From the NCBI GenBank assembly GCA_903832055.1, contig CAILAC010000008.1, forward strand, positions 1 to 64,000: a stretch of 64,000 nt of DNA, written 5' to 3'. Origin of the DNA: an uncultured Acidobacteriota bacterium. Its GTDB lineage: Bacteria > Acidobacteriota > Terriglobia > Terriglobales > Acidobacteriaceae. Below, in pieces: positions 9,323-17,248 of this stretch (positions within the stretch are counted from its first letter, which is position 1; each line of letters begins with the position of its first letter). The position numbers and the translations under genes are program-made. The notes below the pieces were generated by a model. That model was not told the DNA's origin. It worked only from the letters and a program-made list of their open reading frames with translations, and did not search any database.

Positions 9323-10393
9323 ATGACGAACTTCCCCGAGATCGTCCAGGAACCCCAGTTTTCCGGTTCCACAAGTCCAGATCCCGCCCAAAGTCTCATC
9401 GACAGCCATGGGCGCGTGATCACTGACCTGCGCGTATCTGTCACCGACCGCTGCAACTACAAGTGCGTCTATTGCCGCACCGGCCAGGTCGGCGCGCAGT
9501 ACGATGAGCTCACCACAGAACAATACCTCCGCCTCATCCGCAACTTCGTCGACCTAGGCATCGAAAAAGTCCGCCTCACCGGCGGCGAACCTCTCCTGCG
9601 CCGCGATCTCATCGAGATGGTCCGCGAACTCGCCACCTGGCGCATCCCCGCTGGTCCCAATGCCGGCCAAAAACTCGACATCGCCATCACCACCAACGGA
9701 CATCTCCTCGAAGACCTCGCCCAGCCCCTCAAAGACGCAGGCCTCAGTCGCGTCACCGTCAGCATGGACGCCGTCGAGCAGGAGACCTTCGAACGCGTCA
9801 CCCGCGTCCCCGGTAGCTTTCCCGCCGTCGTTCGCGGCATCAGGGCCGCCCAGCAGGCCGGCCTCGGCCCCGTCAAAGTCAACTGCGTCCTCCTCCGCGG
9901 CTTCAACGACGACCAGATCGAAGGCTTCGGCCACCTCGCTCGCCGCGAGGGCATCATCGTCCGCTTCATCGAATTCATGCCGCTCGAGGAAGGACGCCTC
10001 TGGAACCTCGACATGGTCGTTCCCGTCAAAGAGATCGTCGACCGCCTCTCGACTGTCTTCCCCCTCAAACCCCTCGCCCCCAACGCCGCCAGCGAAACCG
10101 CACGCCGCTACGGATTCACCGACGGCCTTGGCGAAATCGGCATCATTGCCCCCGTCACCCAGGCCTTCTGCGGAGCATGCAGCCGTATCCGCCTCACCTC
10201 CGACGGCAAAATTCGCACCTGCCTCTTCTCCCATCGCGAACACGACATCTACGCCCTGCTTCGCCTCGGCGCATCTGACCACGAACTCCGCGCCTTCATC
10301 CTCCAGGCCGTCGAAAAGAAGGAAGCCCGACACCACATCGGCGAGCCCGGATTCCTCAAGCCCTCCCGCTCAATGGTTCACATCGGCGGTTAG
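9323..10393 (+). CDS. moaA: GTP 3',8-cyclase (molybdenum cofactor biosynthesis)
   Basis: Radical SAM enzyme of 356 residues that, with MoaC, converts GTP to cyclic pyranopterin monophosphate. The N-terminal cluster motif is CNYKCVYC, with the SAM-binding 'LTGGEPLLRRD' after it. The second 4Fe-4S site is the C-terminal 'FCGACSRIRLTSDGKIRTC'. The protein ends in Gly-Gly ('MVHIGG'), the tail MoaA needs for catalysis. The stretch before residue 30 is longer than in E. coli and not conserved, so a later start is possible. No other moa genes are in the window. Confidence 0.96.
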   Translation: MTNFPEIVQEPQFSGSTSPDPAQSLIDSHGRVITDLRVSVTDRCNYKCVYCRTGQVGAQYDELTTEQYLRLIRNFVDLGIEKVRLTGGEPLLRRDLIEMVRELATWRIPAGPNAGQKLDIAITTNGHLLEDLAQPLKDAGLSRVTVSMDAVEQETFERVTRVPGSFPAVVRGIRAAQQAGLGPVKVNCVLLRGFNDDQIEGFGHLARREGIIVRFIEFMPLEEGRLWNLDMVVPVKEIVDRLSTVFPLKPLAPNAASETARRYGFTDGLGEIGIIAPVTQAFCGACSRIRLTSDGKIRTCLFSHREHDIYALLRLGASDHELRAFILQAVEKKEARHHIGEPGFLKPSRSMVHIGG

Positions 10394-10471
10394 ATTCTCG
10401 TCGGCTCTTTCATACAATGTAGATACAATCTTGATGCCAGACCCTTTTTTTGCCTCCGCGCCCTAGTAGAG

Positions 10472-11554
10472 TTGTTCAAGGGAGTTTTCATCGCAACTCC
10501 CATAATTTTGTTCGCCAGGTGCGGTGAAGGCTTGACCAGACGCGTAGAATCACGGGGTCCGCTCGATGACCTTCTGGTATTTCACCAGCTGGCACGCTCC
10601 CTCACGTCCAACCTCGACCGCAAATCCATTCTCAAAATCATCATGGAATACATGGACCAGTTCATCGAGGCTGAACTCTGGGCCCTGCTCGTCCTCGACC
10701 CCGAGCGCCAGGACCTCTACTACGCCTCCCCCGACGGTGGCCCCGACCCGCGCCTCAAAGACTTCCGCGTCAAAGTCGGCGAAGGCCTCGGAGGCTGGGT
10801 CGCACAGCGCGGCGAAACCCTCATCATCCCCGAGGCCACCAAAGACTCCCGCCTCGCCGGCCTCACCCACGACCATCCAGTCACCGTCCGGTCCGCTATT
10901 GGCCTCCCCATCCGTGGTCGCAAAGGCACCCACGGCGTCCTCGAAATCTTCAACCCCCAGCTCGACAATCAGTCGGAATACTCGATCGCCTTCCTCCACA
11001 TCCTCGCCGACTACGCCGCAATCGCCATTGAAAACGCACAGGACGTCGCCCGCGCACAGCAACTCACCATCACCGACGACGTCACCGGCCTCTACAACAG
11101 CCGCCACCTCTACGCTGAACTCGAGCGCGAACTTGAAAACTCCCGCCGCGACTCCAAACCCCTCAGTCTCGTCTTCCTCGACCTCGACCGCTTCAAACGC
11201 GTCAACGACGTCCACGGCCACCTCATCGGCAGCGAACTCCTCGGGCAGGTCGGCAAACGCATCCTCTCCCTCTGCCGCTCCTCTGACCTCTGCTTCCGCT
11301 ACGGCGGCGACGAATTCGTCATCCTCATGCCCGAAACCTCTCGCGAAGCGGCCCTGCGCATGGCCCACTCCATCCACGCCAACCTCGCCACCACCGTATT
11401 CCACATCGGCAAAGGCCTCGAAATCAGCATCAGCGCAAGCGCCGGCATCGCCACCTACCCCGGCGACGGCCGCACTGTCCACGCCATCCTCGGCGCAGCA
11501 GACAAACGCATGTACTCAGTAAAAAGCTCAGGCCGCGGCCGCGTAGAAGCCTAA
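10472..11554 (+). CDS. GAF-GGDEF diguanylate cyclase
   Basis: The protein (up to 360 residues) has a GAF sensor domain (about residues 40-195) followed by a GGDEF domain (about 200-358). The active-site signature is intact ('FRYGGDEFVILMPE'), and an RxxD inhibitory-site motif (RSSD) lies exactly five residues upstream of it, so it should make c-di-GMP and be product-inhibited. The longest frame starts at TTG 10472; TTG 10532, preceded by GAAGG, is at least as likely and removes a non-conserved N-terminus. No membrane segment is convincing. It may be functionally paired with the HD-GYP protein at 22.6 kb. Confidence 0.92.
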   Translation: MFKGVFIATPIILFARCGEGLTRRVESRGPLDDLLVFHQLARSLTSNLDRKSILKIIMEYMDQFIEAELWALLVLDPERQDLYYASPDGGPDPRLKDFRVKVGEGLGGWVAQRGETLIIPEATKDSRLAGLTHDHPVTVRSAIGLPIRGRKGTHGVLEIFNPQLDNQSEYSIAFLHILADYAAIAIENAQDVARAQQLTITDDVTGLYNSRHLYAELERELENSRRDSKPLSLVFLDLDRFKRVNDVHGHLIGSELLGQVGKRILSLCRSSDLCFRYGGDEFVILMPETSREAALRMAHSIHANLATTVFHIGKGLEISISASAGIATYPGDGRTVHAILGAADKRMYSVKSSGRGRVEA

Positions 11555-11581
11555 AGCGAATACCACGGCTGCCCACACCAA

Positions 11582-11760
11582 GGGTGCCCCAGGTCCCTAG
11601 CATTTGGGGACCGGGGATGAGAGTTCTCCCCTCTCCCCAATCCGCCCAGGTTTGTGTTTCTTTGTTTCGCATGAAAGGGCGGGTGGCACACCCTTCGTTT
11701 CTCTCAAACAACCACCAATCCGGGTGCCCTACCCTTCGCGCACCTGCGAAAGGGTGGGCT
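11582..11760. repeat. Cluster of intergenic hairpin repeats
   Basis: The spacer from 11555 to 11928 has no gene but several related short elements. These are GGGTGCCCCA at 11582-11591 followed by GGTCCC/GGGACC arms; GGGTGGCACACCC (a 5-bp hairpin) near 11680-11692; and CAATCCGGGTGCCC at 11716-11729 followed by CCCTTCGC/GCGAAAGGG arms and GGGTGGGC. The same 14-mer occurs at 4007-4020. This looks like degenerate copies of a REP-like family. Confidence 0.55.
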
Positions 11761-11928
11761 TCTAAAGTGCCCCACGCAGCCTGTGGAACATATCATTTTT
11801 GAGATATCCCCCAAAGCAGCTCTCACCCCAGGCACAACCACCCCAAATTCCCCGCAAACCCATCTCACGCATTCCAAACAACATCCACCAAATTCCCTTG
11901 ACAACCCGGGCCCTTCGGCCAGCGCCTA

Positions 11929-11942
11929 GTTCCACGTGGAAC
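11929..11942. promoter_or_regulatory. parS-like centromere palindrome
   Basis: GTTCCACGTGGAAC is a perfect 14-bp palindrome. With one flanking base each side it matches 13 of 16 positions of the ParB-binding parS consensus TGTTTCACGTGAAACA, including the central CACGTG. It is intergenic, just downstream of era. parA and parB are not in the window. Confidence 0.6.
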
Positions 11943-11947
11943 ATTCC

Positions 11948-13075
11948 CTACTCCTCAGCCACTTCCCCAGCCTGCCGCGCCGCCATATCCTCCAGTTGTC
12001 GCCGCCAGTCCAGCGTGTCGATGAACCCACGCGACTCCCGCCAGCCCGGCTCCACAATCACATGCAGCTCCAGGTAAACCCGCGTCCCCAGCAGGCTCTC
12101 AATCTCCTTGCGCGCACTCGTCCCAATCGCCTTCAGCTTCGCTCCCTGCTTGCCAATCAGAATCGCCTTCTGCCCCTCCCGCTCGCAGTAGATCACCGCT
12201 GAAATATTTGTCAAAGGCTGCTTCGGCTCCGCAAACCCGCCCCCCTTCAGCGGTCGCGGCTTCTTCGCCTTTTCAGGCCCCGGAGGCGGTTCCTCAAATT
12301 TCTCAATTACCACCGCCGCTGCGTACGGAACCTCTTCGCCCGTCTCCATCAATATCCGCTCGCGAATCAGCTCCGCCACCAAAAATCGCTCCGGCTGATC
12401 CGTAAACTGCTCCGGCGGAAAATACCGCTCGCCCACCGGCAGATACTCCACCAGCTTTTCGACCAGCACGTCGAGCCCGTCCCGCTTCCGCGCAGAAATC
12501 GGCACCACCTCGGCAAACTTGTACTGCTTCATCAGCCCGTCAATCAGTGGCAAAAGCTGCTCTCGCCGGATCAGGTCAATCTTGTTGATTACAAGAAAAA
12601 CCGGGCAATCCAGCTTCTGCACCAGCCCCAGCACAAACTCATCCTCGCTGCGCCAGCTCCCGCCCTTGGGCCGCAAATCCGGAGTGGGCGAATCGATGGA
12701 TGCCTCAGGTCCCGCCTCTGAGACCTGGGTCTCGTCCAGTGCCGCTAACTCCGCTGGCTCCGCAAACTGCATCTCCCGGCTGGCATCCACCAGCAGAATC
12801 ACGATATCCCGCGTCTCCAGCGCCTCATACACTTCCTGCATCATGCGCCGGTCCAGCTGCGTCCCCGGCTTGTGCACCCCTGGGGTATCGACAAACACAA
12901 TCTGCGCGGTCGGCTGCTTCCTTTTCGCCGGCACCTCGAGCACGCCCGTAATTCGGTTGCGCGTCGTCTGCGGCTTGCTTGTCACGATCGCCACCTTTTC
13001 GCCTACCAGCGAATTCAAAAGCGTACTTTTTCCAGCGTTAGGCCGCCCCAATATTGATACAAATCCAGACTTCAA
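11948..13075 (-). CDS. era: GTPase Era
   Basis: Ribosome-assembly GTPase with a C-terminal KH domain that binds the 3' end of 16S rRNA. The P-loop GRPNAGKS is at residues 10-17, DTPG at 63-66 and NKID at 164-167. The KH motif region is 'GQKAILIGKQGAKLKAIG'. At 375 residues it is about 75 longer than usual because of two insertions: one between DTPG and NKID (about 100-145, acidic/Pro-rich) and one before the KH domain (about residues 266-290, 'PPPGPEKAKKPRPLKGG'). The start is a TTG at 13075 with GGAG seven bases upstream. It is last in the phoH-ybeY-corC-era operon. Confidence 0.96.
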   Translation of the reverse strand: MKSGFVSILGRPNAGKSTLLNSLVGEKVAIVTSKPQTTRNRITGVLEVPAKRKQPTAQIVFVDTPGVHKPGTQLDRRMMQEVYEALETRDIVILLVDASREMQFAEPAELAALDETQVSEAGPEASIDSPTPDLRPKGGSWRSEDEFVLGLVQKLDCPVFLVINKIDLIRREQLLPLIDGLMKQYKFAEVVPISARKRDGLDVLVEKLVEYLPVGERYFPPEQFTDQPERFLVAELIRERILMETGEEVPYAAAVVIEKFEEPPPGPEKAKKPRPLKGGGFAEPKQPLTNISAVIYCEREGQKAILIGKQGAKLKAIGTSARKEIESLLGTRVYLELHVIVEPGWRESRGFIDTLDWRRQLEDMAARQAGEVAEE

Positions 13076-13079
13076 TGCA

Positions 13080-14456
13080 CTACTCCACTTCTATTCCAGT
13101 TGAATTCGCGTTGCTGCTATTCGTCTTGCGCGCCTGCCCATTCCGCTCCTCAGCCGCAGCTTCCACAGTTGCCGTCAAAGGCAGCATCAAGCTCAATCGC
13201 ACTTGCTCAACGCGCCTGTCTGACGAAGCCACCACTTCAATCCGCAGCGCGCCCACTTCCAGCACCTCGCCGGCATGCGGTATCCGACCTTCAGCTTCAC
13301 TCACCAGCCCGCCCACGGTCTGCGCTTCAAAATCCTCATCCGGCTCCCAGGCCGCGCCAACAAGCTCCTCCAGCCGGTCTACCGCAAAGCCGCCCGGAAC
13401 CAGCCAGACGCCCTCGCTCTCTGTCTGCGGATCTTCAACGCGCGCATCTTCTTCGTCTTCGTGCTCGTCGGCGATGTTGCCTACAATCTGCTCCAGCAGA
13501 TCTTCAATTGTGACCAGGCCGGCCACTTCGCCGTATTCGTCAATCACGATGCGCATGTGCTGCTTTTCGCGCTGCATCTCGCGCAGCAGCTCGTAGCCTT
13601 TCTTGGTCTCCGGAACTTCGGCGGCGGGCCGGACGATGCTTCCGACGGTGCGTGTGGCTGCTTCTTCGTCAGAAATCTGCAGCAGGTCGTGGGCAAAGGC
13701 AATGCCCTCAATCTCATCCAGGGTGCCCGCGTGAACTGGCACACGCGAATAATTATGCTCTTTCAACTGCTCCAGGAAGTCCACGAGCAGCATCGTCTCC
13801 GGCACCGCAAAAATCTGGGGACGCGGCGTCATTACATCCTTGACCAACTTGTCGCCAAACTCCACAGCCGAGCGCACGAGGTCTTTGTCGCTCTCCTCGA
13901 TGATCCCCTCTTCTTCGCCTGCCTCAAGCAGGGCTTCGACGTCGCCTGCTGCTTCTTCCTCGGCGGTCACCGGCTCCTCGGCCAGCGTGGCAATCGAAAC
14001 CAGAAAGCTAATCAGAAGGGTCGCCGGGAATACCAGGTAGAGCAGCACCCGCACCGGCCACAGCAGGCGCACGACCCACAACCCGCGCGTCCGTTGAAAG
14101 AGCAGAAACGGGACGACCTGGGTGCAGAAAACCGCCACCAGAACGACCGCCAGAACGGCCTGAAAAATCTCCTGCAGAGACGGCCGGGCCAGCAGCGGAG
14201 CGCGATCAAAGACCGCCGCCCCTAACTCCAGCGAAAGTAGCCCCATCGCCACATGCATCAGCACAGAGGCAGCCAGTGTTGCCTGCGCCCGACTCATCCA
14301 TAGGTGCGGCTCCACGTGCTGCTCCCACGCATCCAGGTTGTCCTGTACTTCACGCGAAAGGATTTTGCCAAACTCCGAGTACACACGCGCCATATACGCC
14401 GCAACCGTTACCACCGCAGACAGCAGCACAATCACGCATATCGAATAAGCGCTCAT
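13080..14456 (-). CDS. CorC/HlyC (CNNM-type) membrane protein with CBS pair
   Basis: This 458-residue protein has four hydrophobic segments in the first 170 residues (DUF21/CNNM-like) and an acidic stretch. A CBS pair follows (about 205-330, beginning 'DVMTPRPQIFAVPE' and including 'MRIVIDEYGEVAGLVTIEDLLEQIVGNI'), then a CorC_HlyC domain (about 345-430, 'DPQTESEGVWLVPGGFAVDRLEELVG'). The family is associated with magnesium or cobalt efflux and magnesium homeostasis. The start ATG overlaps the ybeY stop (ATGA). The tail after 430 is low-complexity. Confidence 0.9.
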   Translation of the reverse strand: MSAYSICVIVLLSAVVTVAAYMARVYSEFGKILSREVQDNLDAWEQHVEPHLWMSRAQATLAASVLMHVAMGLLSLELGAAVFDRAPLLARPSLQEIFQAVLAVVLVAVFCTQVVPFLLFQRTRGLWVVRLLWPVRVLLYLVFPATLLISFLVSIATLAEEPVTAEEEAAGDVEALLEAGEEEGIIEESDKDLVRSAVEFGDKLVKDVMTPRPQIFAVPETMLLVDFLEQLKEHNYSRVPVHAGTLDEIEGIAFAHDLLQISDEEAATRTVGSIVRPAAEVPETKKGYELLREMQREKQHMRIVIDEYGEVAGLVTIEDLLEQIVGNIADEHEDEEDARVEDPQTESEGVWLVPGGFAVDRLEELVGAAWEPDEDFEAQTVGGLVSEAEGRIPHAGEVLEVGALRIEVVASSDRRVEQVRLSLMLPLTATVEAAAEERNGQARKTNSSNANSTGIEVE

Positions 14457-15037
14457 CGGGCTGAACCCGCAGTCACGCCTTTGGCCTTGCTTTTGCCTTT
14501 CTTGCTGTCATTCCCGAAGGGAATCTGCTTTTCAGGTTGCCCCTCAACCCGCTCAATCAACCCTGCCGGCAATCCAAACTTCTCCCGTAACTTCAACTCC
14601 AACGCCGCCATCTCGCCCCGATCCGTCTCATGATCCATTCCTGATAAATGCAGCAACCCGTGCAGCATCAACACGCGCAGCTCGACTGCAAGCGCATGGC
14701 CCTGCTCCGCCGCCTGACGTGCGGCCGTCTCGACTGAAATCGCTAAATCGCCTCCAGGCTCGAAGTCAGGAGCATCCATCATGTTTACGCTGGGAAACGA
14801 CAGCACATCGGTCGCCTTGTTCTTTTTGCGAAAGAGCCGGTTCAGCCGGCGAATGCCGTCGTCGGTTGTGAGCAGCACCGTCACCTCGCCGCGCACACCC
14901 GCAGCCTCCTGCGCCTGACGCAGGGAGCGTCGAAGCGTGGGCACGGTCGGCAGCGCAGCCCGTCGGGTTCCGTCAGATTTGGAAAACTGCGGAAACCCTT
15001 CGGCTGACTCCGGTTGGTCTGGGTCAAAGAGGATCAT
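14453..15037 (-). CDS. ybeY: Endoribonuclease YbeY
   Basis: Metal-dependent endoribonuclease needed for 16S 3'-end maturation and ribosome quality control. The zinc motif is intact: 'HGLLHLSGMDHETD' gives the H-G-x-L-H-L-x-G-x-D-H signature. It is preceded by 'KATDVLSFP', the conserved substrate-groove strand. The frame stays open to 15142, but the extra 35 residues are not family-like; ATG 15037 gives 194 residues. The C-terminal 30 residues are Lys/Gly-rich and unusual. It is coupled to corC by a 4-nt overlap and follows phoH, the usual bacterial arrangement. Confidence 0.93.
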   Translation of the reverse strand: MILFDPDQPESAEGFPQFSKSDGTRRAALPTVPTLRRSLRQAQEAAGVRGEVTVLLTTDDGIRRLNRLFRKKNKATDVLSFPSVNMMDAPDFEPGGDLAISVETAARQAAEQGHALAVELRVLMLHGLLHLSGMDHETDRGEMAALELKLREKFGLPAGLIERVEGQPEKQIPFGNDSKKGKSKAKGVTAGSAR

Positions 15038-15229
15038 CGTGCGCCGAAACAGCCATCGCAGCCGCCCCGTACCTCTTGATGATACGTGAAACCGGTTTTC
15101 CCGGGCGCTTCCTGCAAATTCACTCGCGCTCCCTGGCTGCAAAAAAAGAAAGGCGGCACCTGAATCGATGCCACCAGTCTCTCGTTCGTTCCCATGACGT
15201 CGGCTAGCGACTCCAAGCCAGCAGCTTTT

Positions 15230-16285
15230 CTACTGCGGTTTCGAAGTTGGCTTGACTCGAACGCCCTGCTCCAATTGCGCTCCATGTTCGTCCACAATTC
15301 CCAGCGGCAGTTCGCCCTGCTGGGCTTTGCCCTCGTAGGCGCGGATAATGCGCTGGACGAGGGAGTGGCGGACGACGTCGACATCTTCAAAGTGGCAGAA
15401 CTGAATGCCCTCGACGCCTTTGAGCAGGTTGATGGCCTCGACCAGGCCCGACTTCTTTGGATTGGGCAGATCAATCTGCGTGATGTCGCCGGTAATGACC
15501 GCCTTGGAGCCTTGGCCGAGCCGGGTCAGGAACATCTTCATCTGCTCGGTGGTGGTGTTTTGCGCTTCGTCCATGATGATGAAGGCATCGCTCAAAGTGC
15601 GCCCGCGCATGAAGGCGAGGGGCGCGACCTCGATGATGTTTTTCTCAAGCATGGCGTCGACCTTGGCCGGGTCGCAGAGGTCATAGAGCGCGTCGTAGAG
15701 CGGGCGCAGATAGGGGTCAACCTTCTCCTGAAGACTGCCGGGCAGGAAGCCGAGGCGCTCGCCAGCTTCGACGGCCGGACGGACGAGGATGATGCGACTC
15801 ACCTTTTTGGCGTTCATGGCGGCGACGGCCATGGCTACAGCCAGGTAAGTTTTGCCGGTGCCGGCCGGACCCACGCCAAACGTCATGTCGTTCTTTTCAA
15901 TGGCTTCGAGATACTTGCCCTGATTGACGGAGCGCGCTGACACTTGCCGTTTGACCCCTGCTGCACCAACTGCGGAGCGCTGTTTGGTCGCATCTGCCAG
16001 CCCCTTGAGTGTGGTGGCGCTGTCGGCCACGACCAGCTTTAGCATCGAATGCAATTCACCGTTATGAGGGTTGACGCCAGCCTTGCGCAGCGCCTCAAAA
16101 TCAGCAAAGATGCGCTTGACCCGGCCTACGCTCTCCTCTGGCCCCTGCACGTATACGGCGTCAGAACGCAGATCAATCCGCACTCCCAACGCGTCTTCCA
16201 TCAGTCTCAGGTTTTCGTCGCGGGTCCCGAACAGGGGCTCAAGGTTGGGCGTAATCTCCAGAGCGATTTTCAATGGACTAGGCAA
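15230..16285 (-). CDS. PhoH family ATPase
   Basis: PhoH-like protein of about 350 residues with Walker A 'GPAGTGKT' (about 141-148) and Walker B-like 'AFIIMDEAQNTT'. A KH-like N-terminal region (about 20-110) is as in the PhoH/YbeZ group. These proteins are thought to act with YbeY in RNA processing, and ybeY is the next gene here. The first TTG (16285) sits directly on a GGAGG; the second TTG (16273) is more conventionally placed and gives an N-terminus 'MKIALEITPNLEPLFG'. Confidence 0.93.
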   Translation of the reverse strand: MPSPLKIALEITPNLEPLFGTRDENLRLMEDALGVRIDLRSDAVYVQGPEESVGRVKRIFADFEALRKAGVNPHNGELHSMLKLVVADSATTLKGLADATKQRSAVGAAGVKRQVSARSVNQGKYLEAIEKNDMTFGVGPAGTGKTYLAVAMAVAAMNAKKVSRIILVRPAVEAGERLGFLPGSLQEKVDPYLRPLYDALYDLCDPAKVDAMLEKNIIEVAPLAFMRGRTLSDAFIIMDEAQNTTTEQMKMFLTRLGQGSKAVITGDITQIDLPNPKKSGLVEAINLLKGVEGIQFCHFEDVDVVRHSLVQRIIRAYEGKAQQGELPLGIVDEHGAQLEQGVRVKPTSKPQ

Positions 16286-16597
16286 CCTCCGTGGCTGGGC
16301 GCAGAAGCGCCAGCAGGTGAGTGGGTGAAATTTTGATTGAAGGAAGAGAATCGGTCAGGAAACATCAAAAGACTGGAAGACACAGGCGCGAGAGGGGCCG
16401 CGTGCGGCCAACTGCGAGACGGGATGGGGTAGATGACCAAATCCTGTATCTGCCAAAAGAGTACCCCGCACATCTTGTGCCGTCAATACACAATCCATAA
16501 ATATCTCGCGAACGTCGCCGCAAGCCTCGGCTCATCGGCAGGCAGGCAGAGAGAATCGGTATTGTGGCGCGTTTGAGGTGCGTGGCCGAGGTGCAGA
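16286..16597. other. Divergent spacer between phoH operon and rpsT promoter
   Basis: Apart from the rpsT promoter just to the right, no gene, RNA or clear operator is recognised. It should contain the minus-strand promoter of the phoH-ybeY-corC-era operon, but no confident -35/-10 pair was found for it. Confidence 0.4.
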
Positions 16598-16626
16598 TTG
16601 ACCCCAAACCAACCTTCGCGTAGACT
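16598..16626 (+). promoter_or_regulatory. rpsT promoter (-35 TTGACC, 17 nt, -10 TAGACT)
   Basis: TTGACC (16598-16603) is followed after exactly 17 nt by TAGACT (16621-16626), the same -10 hexamer and spacing as the rRNA promoter at 1222-1250. Transcription from about 16633 would give a leader of about 120 nt before the S20 start codon, long enough for S20 autoregulation. Confidence 0.75.
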
Positions 16627-16751
16627 AGGGAATTGCAAGGGATGCGGCTGAATCTGCATTCTGCCAGCAACCCACCCCGGCAGCGGGGCATCATCAGACC
16701 CCGGCAGCCAGCATCCAAGCAGCCCGGACCAAAAAGGATTAGCAAAACACC

Positions 16752-17033
16752 ATGGCAAATCATGTTTCCTCGCTCAAGCGCGCCCGTCAGACCGTCGTCA
16801 AGACTGAAGTCAACCGCGCCAACCGCACCCGCGTTCGCGGCAGCCTGCGCCTGATGCGCGAAGCCCTCACCAAGGGTGACGTTGCCGCTGCGCAGACCCA
16901 GTTCAAGGCTACTGTCTCGGCCCTCGACAAGAGCGTTCAGAAGGGTGTCCTTCACAAGAACACCGTCTCCCGCTACAAGAGCCGCCTGAATGCCCGCCTA
17001 AAGACGCTTGTTCTCGCTCCGGCCAAAGCATAG
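16752..17033 (+). CDS. rpsT: 30S ribosomal protein S20
   Basis: Small basic protein of 93 residues that binds the 5' and 3' minor domains of 16S rRNA. The start '[17 protein letters not shown]' and the end '[16 protein letters not shown]' match S20, with the typical helical Lys/Arg pattern between. It is monocistronic, with its own promoter upstream and a Rho-independent terminator 30 nt after the stop. Confidence 0.97.
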   Translation: MANHVSSLKRARQTVVKTEVNRANRTRVRGSLRLMREALTKGDVAAAQTQFKATVSALDKSVQKGVLHKNTVSRYKSRLNARLKTLVLAPAKA

Positions 17034-17063
17034 TTCATCACACTCTGAAGACTTAGGCATCAG

Positions 17064-17101
17064 AAACGGCAGCTTCCATTTTCGGAATCTGCCGTTTTTT
17101 C
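17064..17101 (+). terminator. Rho-independent terminator of rpsT
   Basis: AAACGGCAG (17064-17072) pairs with CTGCCGTTT (17089-17097), and the second arm runs into a T-rich tract. It lies 30 nt after the rpsT stop codon. Confidence 0.85.
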
Positions 17102-17248
17102 TTGCGCATCACAAATCCTTTGTCAGGGGTGAGGTCATGCATTGCGGGGTGTTGCGCCAGAACTGCGCCGCGTCCGCCCGCCAGTGCGCATCGACATGTC
17201 GCCGACGCGCATTACGTGACTCTGATTGCGCTAGAAAATTTGCCGGCG

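Noticed and set aside
14453-15142. Longer ybeY starting at 15142
   Set aside because: The extra 35 residues do not look family-like and the start would be a TTG without a clear ribosome binding site.
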